From: Nymphaea colorata
Lineage: Eukaryota; Streptophyta; Magnoliopsida; Nymphaeales; Nymphaeaceae
Direction of reading: 5' to 3'
DNA length: 64,000 bases
Assembly: GCF_008831285.2 (NCBI RefSeq)
Contig: NC_045140.1
Span: forward strand, 20,148,370 to 20,212,369
The position numbers and the translations under genes were made by a program. This document shows, in pieces, positions 1 to 8,945 of the stretch. Position 1 is the first letter of the stretch. Every line of letters starts with the position of its first letter. A model generated the notes under the pieces. The model saw only the letters and a list, made by a program, of their open reading frames with translations. It searched no databases and was not told where the DNA came from.

Positions 1-119
1 AAACTGCCTAGTTGATGCCCTAATCGAGCGCTTATCTGGAGTGTCATTGTACTCTGACGGGATGCCTGAATATATTAATTTTTGAACTTATTTTTAGATT
101 CTCTCTCCTAATTCTGACC

Positions 120-1145
120 ATGTCTAAACTGGTTTTGCACAAGCAGGCTTATTTGGATTCCATGAAAAAGAAGGCACATAGAGATCGTATAAACTTCAAG
201 GAGTTTGATGAAGAAGCACTACCCTGGCATGATCGCCGAGGGGAAATTACTGAACCTAATCCTGTTACTGTGGAGACAGGCCTGCCTGTTGAAGAATTCT
301 CCATCCCTTCAATTCCCATGGAGCATACTGATGGGTCGCTAGCTCTCATGCTTCAACATCAAGCGCGGCAAGACAGTCAACTAGGAGGATCATCGGCTGC
401 AGCCTCCAGCGGCGACCCTACTGCATCAACTGCTCCCACTGATCCACCTCTTTTCATTGAATCTGCTTCATGTTCGTCGTTTCTCGGAAAGACCCAGGTT
501 GGAATGTTTGGATCGTGCCCTCCTGTTCATCGTTTTGGGCAACATGATTTTCATCTTCGTCCTCCCATTCTGGGACCATGCTTGCCTGCTGTTCATAATG
601 CTGGCCAGCATGTTGAAGAATTCTCCAACCCTTCAATGCCCAGGGAGAACAATAAGGTAATTCCCGCTTCCATGCCTGAAGAGCAAGCGGTGCAGGATAC
701 TCAACTGGGACAATCATCAGCTTTGGCCTCCAGCAGGCACACTACTGCATCAACTGCTCCCAATGATGCCCCTCTTCTCGATGATTCTGCTTCACGCTTA
801 TTTTTTCCACGGGAGACTCAGGTCGAGACATCTGGTTCACTGGAAGATGCACCACTTTCATTTGATGACATCGATTGGGCTGAAATGTCCCCCTTGCTGG
901 ATGGCGACCTTTGTGATAATCTATGCTTCTCGTACAGCACTCTGCAGGAGGCCGATGCAGGCTCTGAATTTTGGCCACCAGTCAACCAGCATTCCCAGAA
1001 GGCTGTTACCTCCTGGCTTAAACTCAGACTTGCCCTTCGAGCAGTCACTTCTATGAGAACATTTGCAACCAGGAACAGAACTCGGCTTATGGAGCAGGGT
1101 TGGGGAACCGCTTCGCATGGAAATTGCGGTGTATATGCTGTTTAG
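120..1145 (+). CDS. Unrecognised protein, probable 3' exon of a gene entering from the left
   Basis: A long open frame gives 341 residues from the ATG at 120 to a stop at 1143-1145. The frame is open further upstream to a good acceptor (tttttag ending at 97), so the ATG may be internal and the gene may begin outside the window. The N-terminus is basic (residues 1-40, motif EEALPWHDRRG near 31-41). Residues 57-132 and 165-240 are an internal duplication: both start VEEFS, contain a QLG-SSA-ASS core and TASTAP, and end in ETQV or KTQV. After this comes an acidic patch (SFDDIDWAEMSPLLDGD, about 247-263) and a basic C-terminal segment (WLKLRLALRAVTSMRT, about 299-314). A low-complexity regulatory or activation-type region is possible, but I do not recognise the family and assign no function. 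Confidence 0.5.
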   Translation: MSKLVLHKQAYLDSMKKKAHRDRINFKEFDEEALPWHDRRGEITEPNPVTVETGLPVEEFSIPSIPMEHTDGSLALMLQHQARQDSQLGGSSAAASSGDPTASTAPTDPPLFIESASCSSFLGKTQVGMFGSCPPVHRFGQHDFHLRPPILGPCLPAVHNAGQHVEEFSNPSMPRENNKVIPASMPEEQAVQDTQLGQSSALASSRHTTASTAPNDAPLLDDSASRLFFPRETQVETSGSLEDAPLSFDDIDWAEMSPLLDGDLCDNLCFSYSTLQEADAGSEFWPPVNQHSQKAVTSWLKLRLALRAVTSMRTFATRNRTRLMEQGWGTASHGNCGVYAV

Positions 1146-1166
1146 TCACTTCTGTAAGCTTACCAG

Positions 1167-1172
1167 AATAAA
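1167..1172 (+). terminator. Candidate polyadenylation signal AATAAA
   Basis: AATAAA lies about 20 bases after the stop codon of the upstream open frame. The position suits a short 3' UTR. It is a common hexamer, so support is only positional. Confidence 0.35.
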
Positions 1173-1267
1173 GTTCCAGGTAGTCTGTTCTCGTAGAGGT
1201 TGTGTATTTGGAACATTTGTTGTTGTAACGTGTATGTCTGCTTCTGTGGTTGCTCAGACATGTGAGT

Positions 1268-2955
1268 AACTTGTTTGATTTGAATGTAATGGTTGTTAAA
1301 ACTTGCTCCAATCAATACGCTTGATAGAACATTTCTAAAATATCCAGCTCCCCATAAATATTTCTTGCGCGATGCAAGAACATGTTCGACGAAAAAAATT
1401 CCTTTCGGCCCATCAAAGGTCTCGTCGAAGAGATGAAAAATTGCATTATGTAGTCCACACGAAACTATGAGTGCCTGCAGTGAGTTATATGCAACTACGA
1501 TATAAATATTCTAAACAATATGACTTTTTTTTTGTGTGACGTAGCGAAATAATTGTAATGAAAAATTGTTATCGTGTTCAATGTTTTATGGTCAAGTATG
1601 TTCTTAATTATCTTGTTGTTATTCTTTTTATGTAAATATACAACAACATCTTGTGAAATGCATTTTTTCCAAGAAAATCAGAATTCTCAAAATCTGACGA
1701 AGTCTTTCTACTTTTCCCTCAGCCGGGATTTTCCCTGGATATTGGAGAATTGTCATGCTAGAAAAAGGCGGAAATGCTGGATATATCTCGTATTCCAGTG
1801 CGGGCCGCATGTGGAGGTTCGCCAGAAAACAAGACCAAACATATGTTTCGCGGGTGAGGCCTGGCAGAAATCGTGCAAAGCGTGACCTTGGTCACGCCGG
1901 CGGTTGACTCATAGGCGCCGGGTAACTCTCCCTCTTAACCCTCGGATCTGTGAGGATGGTAGGAGACAAGCGTCCTAACGGCGATCACCACCATAATGAT
2001 CAGCGGCGGGAGAGTAAGGGGCAGAGGAGACTTGTTCTGGGAAGTAGTCTTCTTCTCGTTCTTCCTTTCTTTTCATGTCATATCTTTTTGACCTTTCCTC
2101 TTCCTTTGAATCGTTTTTCTGTATAGGTGGTTTTCCAAATTGGGTATCATGATTAGGGTTGTACTCTTTATTCATCTACCTTGATCACTTTAGGAGTGTT
2201 AGTGTTTATGTAGAATTAGTTTCCCTTTGTTCATTTCATTATTTTTTTCCCGGTGTCCTGGGGGAAAGTTCATGTGGCTGGTTTTACTCCTAGATCAAGA
2301 CGATAATCAGATGAAAATTTTCCATATGTTCGTTTCTTTTCCCTGAACTCTAGGTGTTCCGTCCCTAGTTGTGTAACTTGTGTTCATCACTTCCTGTATG
2401 AGCAACAAGGATAATCACGAATTCAGTTTGATCCATGACTGTCGTATTTCGACTGCGCCCCTTCTTCAGTAGTTCTTGTTTTCATCCATTGCTCTAGGCG
2501 ATTGAAGCGATATTGCTCCAATTCGCCTTTCCATGGGGCTTGAAATTTCGTGGTGGTAAGAGCATGACAGAATGGAGGAGACATCAGCTTTTAGATTAAG
2601 CTGATTTCCTTTTTTTTTTTTTTTTTTTTTTTTAATTTTGAGTGGTGGGTATGTGCGATTGGTAGCCTAAAGTCTTACCACATTGCCGGATGTGGGGACA
2701 ATATTCTGTCAGTAGAGAGCGTCATCATGCTGGATCTATCAAGACTAGGCTTGCTCTTGCCTTTCCTCCCCCTGTGAAACATTATGACAAATATTGGTTC
2801 TTTCTCGTTTTTGGTTGGTAAGCTCATAATATCATGAAGACAAAAATTCTCTCTAAAATTCCACTCGAACATGCTTGTCATGGTCAAGTGATTTACGTTT
2901 GACTCCACATGATTGGACATAGAAAGCTACAAAATTGTGTTGACTGAACTCACTT
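1268..2955 (+). repeat. Segmental duplication, copy A (matches 5949-8245)
   Basis: Many blocks match in the same order and orientation at 5949-8245. Examples are the block around 1797-1900 (TTCCAGTGCGGGCCGCAT) with 6390-6500, the ATG exon at 1956 with the one at 6643, GTGTTCCGTCCCTA at about 2352 and 7037, and the TTTGACTCCACAT block near 2898 and 8155. The copies differ by many substitutions and indels; copy B is longer by about 600 bases. The unit carries the 5' flank and first exon of a CBP60-like gene plus part of its first intron. Confidence 0.85.
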
Positions 2956-4110
2956 TTCAAAGATATTATAGACTGAACAATCATGAAGAAAAGCTATGGA
3001 TTTTCTGGATTTTTACCAGTGTTGTTCAAGGCACCCGTCTCGTGAAGTGTGCGCCTCCCAGAAAAACGCCTCAAGGCGTTTGGGCGCGGCGTCTTTGACC
3101 TCAGGCATGCGCCTCACGAGGATGAGGTGTGCGCCTCACACATCACCGTGAAGTGCCTCCAGCACCTTAACTTTAGTTTTTCCTCTCTTTGTTTTCAACA
3201 ACAGGTTTTTCTTTCTGTTCTTCACCGCCTCATGAAAACAAAAGGGGTTTTGGCCTTTGGGTACCTCACTTGGAGACGGCAGGGGGCAACTATCACCGCA
3301 TCGATCGGAGAAGGAATGACAGGGAGTGAGAGACGGAGAGAGTTGAGAGGAAAATGTGCCTGAGCTCGTGAGTCAACGGTACTCAATACAACCCTGTCGG
3401 TGAGTGCTGCCGGAGCAGCGTAATCTCTTCGACTCTGGTAGAGCTGCTGTCCGAGCTCGAGGCGTCCTACCTCTCTGCTGAAAATGGACATGAGAATGAC
3501 GTCTGGTGTTTCTTCTGAATTTGATTTACATGGAAGAAGTTTCGTATGGAATGGATTATAACCTTTGGAAATACAACAAGATCATAGAGTTTGCCGTCTC
3601 TGAGGACGACGGAGAGCCCGTGCTCTCGTTAAGTATAAACGTCGGAGCAATGTATCTTCGTCATATGCTTCTTCTATTTTATTTGTGCATCAGGGGACGG
3701 ATAGGAGGAGATGTGGGCAGAGAATCATGCAATTGCAGGTGTGGAGGACGAGGAGGCCAAGGAAAGGAAGAAAGAGAGTACTCATGACGCTGCTGAAAGG
3801 TACTCTCACTAGTTTTATATTCCGGATGGGAATTTCACCTCCACTTGCATCTGCAAGTAGTGCACTTATGGAAGTTGTAGGTGTGCATCTTCTTCATCAT
3901 TTGGTGCTCCCTCTGAAAGATTGTAAGTTTAATTTTTAATCTTCTTATGGAGAAGAAGAGAATGACTGCCTTCCCACTTTTGATTTCATTTAAATCAATA
4001 AACAGGTTCGAGAAGAGGTGGAAAAAGCTTTAAAGAGCTCAGAGCTTCTTATGCATCAGAGGCATGAATTTCGTTCATTGTTCCTCCCATCTTATGCCAT
4101 ATTGTCTTAG
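1956..4110 (+). pseudogene. CBP60/SARD1-like gene fragment, copy A (broken)
   Basis: Two exon-like pieces are visible. The first starts at ATG 1956 (MVGDKRPNGDHHH, then an RRESKGQRR basic stretch) and runs to a donor at 2044; relative to copy B it has lost one base near its end, so the frame shifts before the splice site. The second lies after an acceptor at 4001-4005 and reads VREEVEKALKSSELLMHQ to a stop at 4108-4110. CBP60 and SARD1 proteins begin with a short acidic/basic leader followed by an LEP-...-VVREEVE segment just before the DNA-binding domain, which these pieces resemble. The exon expected between them (present in copy B at 10705) is not seen, nor are the DNA-binding exons. The family call is inference from short segments. 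Functional relatives are calmodulin-binding activators of salicylate defence. Confidence 0.5.
3020..3160. repeat. GC-rich GCGCCTC-motif repeat
   Basis: Multiple copies of GTGCGCCTC, GCGCCTCAC and the complementary AGGCG lie close together in both orientations, inside otherwise AT-rich sequence. The block resembles the foldback-prone GCGCCTC elements common in plant intergenic DNA. It interrupts the duplicated region just after the point where copies A and B stop matching. No terminal repeats could be fixed. Confidence 0.4.
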
Positions 4111-4207
4111 TATAAGAGAGTTTTATTGTAAGTTCCTTTACTTCTTTCTGTCTAGGAGATAAATACAACCTCTCTCGGGTTGTCGTCGTTCATGATCAAA
4201 TTCCTAC

Positions 4208-4375
4208 TGGTCAGGGGCCGAGGTAGAAACTTTTTTATAGGGATCAAATTATAATATCAAAATTATAATAGGAGCCGAAATATAATTTTTTATTTTATTT
4301 TTTGTCTAAGATAAATAAATTTTCTTTAAAATTTACATGCAAATTTTGAAAAAAAAATAGGGTTGCCTTGGTTTT
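4208..4375 (+). repeat. AT-rich dispersed element, copy 1
   Basis: Starts with GGTCAGGGGCCGAGG and is followed by about 150 bases of A/T-rich sequence that lines up with 51985-52165 in the same orientation (shared blocks around AAATTATA, GATAAATAAA and TTTACATG) and with 5208-5395 in the opposite one. A non-autonomous transposon relic is likely; its ends are too decayed to define. It lies directly upstream of the ERF relic. Confidence 0.45.
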
Positions 4376-4411
4376 TTATTTTGCTTACAAATTATCTTCC
4401 ATTGTCTCAGG

Positions 4412-4760
4412 AAAACAAGGTTGTGGCTTGGAACATTCTAAGACGGCGGAGGATGCAGATAGAGCCTATGACGAAGCAGCCCGTATGATGTGTGGGTCGA
4501 GAGAAAGAACCAATTTTCCGTATAATCCTCTCCATCTTCTTCTGAAAGTTCTTGGCTCCCACTTTGATTGGGAAGCTGCAGACATGCTGCAGCTAACTAG
4601 GCCAGTGGTCAAAGTTGGAGAAGACAGCAACGACAGCAGCAGCATCAAAAGTCTTGGTGGAAGCAGCGTCAGGCAGCAGTACTCTTCTACTTGCCTGCGC
4701 CTGGATAGCCGGCTACCCAATGACATTGGTGTTTTTCAGGTTATGGAAAAAAAAAAGTAG
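4412..4760 (+). pseudogene. ERF003-like AP2/ERF exon 2 relic
   Basis: After an acceptor (tctcag ending 4410) the sequence reads KTRLWLGTF, then one extra base shifts the frame and the next frame reads KTAEDADRAYDEAARM (followed by MCGSRERTNFPYNP). Together these are the second half of an AP2/ERF DNA-binding domain, closest in my memory to ERF003, which has an intron exactly before KTR-I-WLGTF. Beyond NFPYNP the family-like KLL-TL-KL segment reappears in a third frame (KFLAPTLIGKLQ), with stops nearby. The first exon (RGVRQRHWGSWVSEIRHP) is not visible upstream. So this is a partial, multiply frameshifted copy, not a working transcription factor. ERF proteins of this group bind GCC-box-like DNA in the nucleus. 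Confidence 0.8.
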
Positions 4761-5061
4761 CTGCAATATTATTCCACTGTTCTTCTTTAAAACATAATTG
4801 TTCACCAAAAAACAGTGTATGAAGAGTACTTTACATTAAAAATCAATTATACAATGATTCATACAACCTAGCATTGAAACAAAAAAAACTATTACCTGGT
4901 TTGCAACTTGCAGCCTGATAAAAAGTAGGGAAAAAGAAAAAGAAAAAAAGTAGAATGTGAGAGAGAGACAGAGAAAGAGAGAGAGGGAGGGAGAAATGAA
5001 ACATAAAAAGAGGCATAGAGTCAAAAGACAGCAGGAGAAATGAAAAACAAACGATCAAACT

Positions 5062-5200
5062 CATGTAACTCAGCTCGGTTTATAACTCCAGAATTAACTC
5101 AAGCTCGAACTCAGCTCATTTAATAAATGAGTCTAGGTCGAGCCGATCTTATAGAATGAGTTTGAGTCAAGCCCGAGTTGGCTAGCTTGATTTGTTGTAC
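5062..5200 (+). repeat. AGCTCGA-rich dispersed repeat, copy 1
   Basis: Contains many overlapping variants of AGCTCGA, GAGTTTGAGTCAAG and GGTCGAGC. A related block lies at 29905-30050 in the opposite orientation (shared TTGAGTCAAG/CTTGAGTCAAA segment). Such blocks are frequent in plant genomes; class not determined. Confidence 0.4.
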
Positions 5201-5207
5201 GTTCCTA

Positions 5208-5395
5208 GTGGAGCCAAGGTGGGCCGCTGGCAGGGGCCTTGGCCTCTCTCCAATTTTTTTTTTTTTTTAAAATTACTTGCAACTTTTACAAATTTTCATT
5301 TAGCTTTATATAAAAGTTTCAAAAAATTATATTTGGACGCTCTTAAAATTTTGAAACTATAATTCACCCTCTTAATAAAAAATCCATGGCTGTGC
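5208..5395 (-). repeat. AT-rich dispersed element, copy 2
   Basis: Begins TGGAGCCAAGGTGGGCC, contains GCTGGCAGGGGCC, an A/T-rich core (TTTATATAAAAGTTTC) and ends near TCCATGGCTGTGCC. The reverse complement of 51985-52165 aligns along its whole length. The ends are weakly inverted (GGAGCCAAGG against the complement of CCATGGCT), so a hAT-like MITE relic is plausible. No clean target-site duplication found. Confidence 0.45.
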
Positions 5396-5948
5396 CCCAT
5401 GAATGTATATGGTATCACAATGGTGTCTTCTACTCTTAACAGTGGCGAAAAGTCATTGGTCTACATGGACGTGCTGGGAACAAACTACTTCTTCTTCGGC
5501 TTTTCTCTTGGCATAGAATCTGTAATAAATTCCTTCGTTTAACTTGGCCCCTGCATTTTCATGTTAAAACGTTTGATAAGCAGCGCTTCGGCCTTTTAGT
5601 TAGTTTGAGTGCTCCAATTCAAGAACAAATTTACTAAATAATGCATTGAAAATGTGGTTCTGATCCAGATCAGAAGACAATTTACTGTCTACACTGGATC
5701 AAACTCTAGATCAGTTATGCATGCAAGTGGGTCGGATCTGACATGCATGGATATATTTTTATAGTTTAGTTTGGTGTATCCAATCAGACACCAACTTGGC
5801 TTTCAAGCAATTGATTTGATTATGGATATTGGATTTGTTCTGCTGTATGTGCATTTATTTTTGTCAAAAAGCACAGATACTTTAATTGCATGTTGCTGCC
5901 GAAGGGGTGTGTGGCTAATGCATATAGATAAATTTGCCCCATTATCAT

Positions 5949-8245
5949 GTTTGATTTGAAGATATATGGTGGGTAAATCTACTTCATGCAATACATTTGA
6001 ACAAACATTTCTAACATGTCCAAGTCCAACCCACCTCCTAGACATTTGCGCTCGATGCAAGGAAAATAGTTGTAAATGTCTGTCGTGAGTTTCTATACTT
6101 CTAAAATATAAATCAATATTCTGAAATAATATTATTTTTTGGTGCGACGTAGCAATGAAAAACTCGTTACCATATTTAGGTTCTTCATTATCAATGGTCC
6201 TGATTTGTTGTTTTTATGTTTTAATACACGACCACATTTTCTGAAATGCATTCACAAGAAGACCAGAATTTTCAAAATCTGATGAAGGTTTTCCGCTTTT
6301 TCCTTTATTAAGTCGAGATTTTCCCTGGGGGTTTTAGGTTTAGGGAATTCTCATGCGAGAAACGGGCTAAAATGCTGTGTACATATCTCTGGATTCCAGT
6401 GCGGGCCGCATTTGGATGTTCACCAGAACATGACCAAATTTATGTTTCACGGGTGGGGCCTGGCAGAGATCGTGCAAAGCGTGATCTTGGTCACGTTTTT
6501 GGTCCCGTCCCCGAAACGCGCCCTCCACGAGCACAAAAGATAAAGAAGCCGGAGAACGGTGCCGTCGCCGGAGTAGGCCGCCGGTTGACTCACAGACGGC
6601 GAGAAGCTTCCCCTCTCCCTCTGAACCGTTGGATCTGAGAGGATGGTAGGAGACAAGCGTCCTATGGACGATGACGATGACGATGATGGGCTGCGGGAGA
6701 GTAAGAGGCAGAGGAGACCTGGTTCTGGGAGGTAGTCTTCTTCTTCTTCTTCTTCTTCCTTTCATATGCTTCTGACATTTTCTCTTCCTCTGAATCTGTT
6801 AGCTCTATAAGTGCTTGGCGACAATCGGTGTCATGATGAGGGTTGTGCTTTTTATTCATCTAGTTTGATCAATTTAGGGTGTCAGTGTTTGTGTAGAATT
6901 AGTTTCCCTTTGTTCACCTTTCCTTTTCATGCGGTGTTTTAGGGAATGTGGCTGCTTTTACTCCTAGGCCTAAATGGTAAGCAAATGATTTTTTTTTTTT
7001 TTGCGACTTCTTTCTCTTGTTTTACCTGAAATCTAGGTGTTCCGTCCCTATTTGTGTTCATGGGAACTTTTTGTATGGGAAACAAGGAGAATCACCAATG
7101 CAGTTTGATCCATGATGCTGTCGTATTTCGACTGCACCACCCCGTCTTCAGTAGTTCTTGTTTTCATCTCGTTGCTCAAGTTGGCAGAAGCTATATTACT
7201 CCAATTCGCCTTACCAGGGTGCTTGTAGTGCGTTAATTACGAGTTGCAACTCTGCTATCTTCCAACAACTTGATCGTGGTGCTAAGAGCATGACAGACTG
7301 AAGGAAACCATCGGCATTTAGGTCAGGCTTTGTAAATGAGGGACTTAATATTTTGATTTTGAGTGTTGGGTATGTGTGATTTGGTAGGTTAAGTCAAACG
7401 ACATTGCTAGAGATGACTATTGGCTTTATTCCTGACGACGAGGAGATGTATCGGTCTATTTGAAGGACCATTTCTTGTTGGAAACTGCTGCAGGATTTAG
7501 ATTGTGTGTCTCATCGCACTGCGTACTTAATGAAGGAGTGGTCCCTGCTTCCTCATTTGTACTCTAGTGTAGTTTCTTTCCGCTTTAACTGGGTGGTGCC
7601 ATGGTTGGCTCAGTTGCTTGGTGACAGCCTCAGAATGTACCATTGGAATTCTCAAAGTGTTTTGTGTACCAGAAATGTGCTTCACGGATCAATTCTTGCT
7701 CTAGAGCTATGGCGATGTGGCGAATTGCCTCCAAACTTCTGTCGACTGCCTGTGAATTGTATAAGCAGCTAAAATGAGTAAGCAAATCGCTGGGCATGTT
7801 CTTATTTCCTCCTTAGGCTCCTTTATCAAAGATCCCAAACCAATATTGATTGTATCACTTGCATTCAACCACGCTGTCCTTGTTTCACCTTCATTTGTAC
7901 CACATTTTCCTTCATCTCTTGTTACTTCACAGGTTTCTGTTGCGGGAACATATTCTGCAAGCAGAGAGCACTATCATGCTGGTTCAGTATATGTATCTAT
8001 TGACAACCAGGCTCGCTTTTGCTATTCCTCCACCTGTAAAACATTACAAGGAATTGTTCGCTCTTTGTCGTTTTTGTTGTTAAGCTTATCATAAAGACAA
8101 AACATGGTTCCAAAAGTCTCTCTAACATACTTTTCATAGTCAAGTGATCCGTGTTTGACTCCACATCTCCACTTTCAGAATGGAGCAGAAAGCTACAACA
8201 TGTGCTGTGTTTATGAAACCTTCAACTTGTGTTGACTGAATTCCG
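5949..8245 (+). repeat. Segmental duplication, copy B (matches 1268-2955)
   Basis: Second copy of the unit described at 1268-2955, about 4.7 kb downstream in direct orientation. It has an extra stretch of roughly 500-600 bases around 7400-7930 relative to copy A. The match ends near 8245 (TGTGTTGACTGAA, also at about 2935). Confidence 0.85.
7937..8057 (+). other. Coding-like segment shared by both duplication copies
   Basis: A 40-residue open stretch (contains REHILQAESTIMLVQYMYLL and AIPPPVKHYKEL) lies in the copy B intron just after an acceptor-like cag. Copy A at about 2695-2800 keeps the RLAxAxPPPVKHY part. The frame is not long in either copy and I do not recognise it. It may be a relic of another gene captured by the unit before duplication. 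Confidence 0.25.
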
Positions 8246-8616
8246 GTAAGGCTTCTGAAGAGCATCTTAAATTAGCCCGGGGCTGGTTTTCGCATCCTTA
8301 GAGGAAACAAATAGGAAAGAACATATTAACACCTTCAGATCATAGGTTGTAAAGTTCTGATTAGAGGGTGCTCTGTTCTGTGCATGGCTCTCAAATGTTG
8401 GTTCTTATGTGCACTCATTCATTCCCAAAATCAATATAATTTTTATGCATCCACAAATAACTCATCTATTTGTCCTTGTGGGCTTCCTGCATCATTACCT
8501 ATTATTCCTAACTATCCTTTTTGCTATGACTTATGATTTTGACCAAGAAAAGATTTTTGACCAAAAAAAGGCTTCTTTATTTAGAAATTGTGTTGTAGTT
8601 GTACTTTTCTGATCCA

Positions 8617-8945
8617 CAGTCACAAAGATTGGCAATATTATACAAAATTTTGTTTCAGAATGAAATGAAAAAAGAAAATTTCTTATCTTCTTTTGGAATA
8701 TCTTCAAAATGGAAATATCACAAAAACATCATGAGTTTTATTAACGATTATTTTTAATTTTTTACACCTTTTTTTAGGTTCCTTTTAACATTCAATAACT
8801 ATTTTGAGTTTTTATCAATGTTGTAAAAAACTTGTAATTTCATAATTTCCTCTATTTTTTTATAATTTTTAATTTTTCGAATCTGAAGATTTTCCTGAGA
8901 AAGACCTTGCCAACAAAGCCTGATTGTGATGTTTGTGACTATATT
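8617..8945 (+). repeat. Dispersed AT-rich repeat of about 350 bp, copy 1
   Basis: Shares order and orientation of blocks with 20485-20890: GTCACAA..ATTGGCAATAT at the start, AATATCACAAAAACATCA in the middle, CCTTTTAACAT, and AAGACCTTGCCAA/AAAACCTTGCCAA followed by a GATGTTTGTGAC or GATATCTTTGACC end. No terminal repeats identified; class unknown. Confidence 0.5.
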
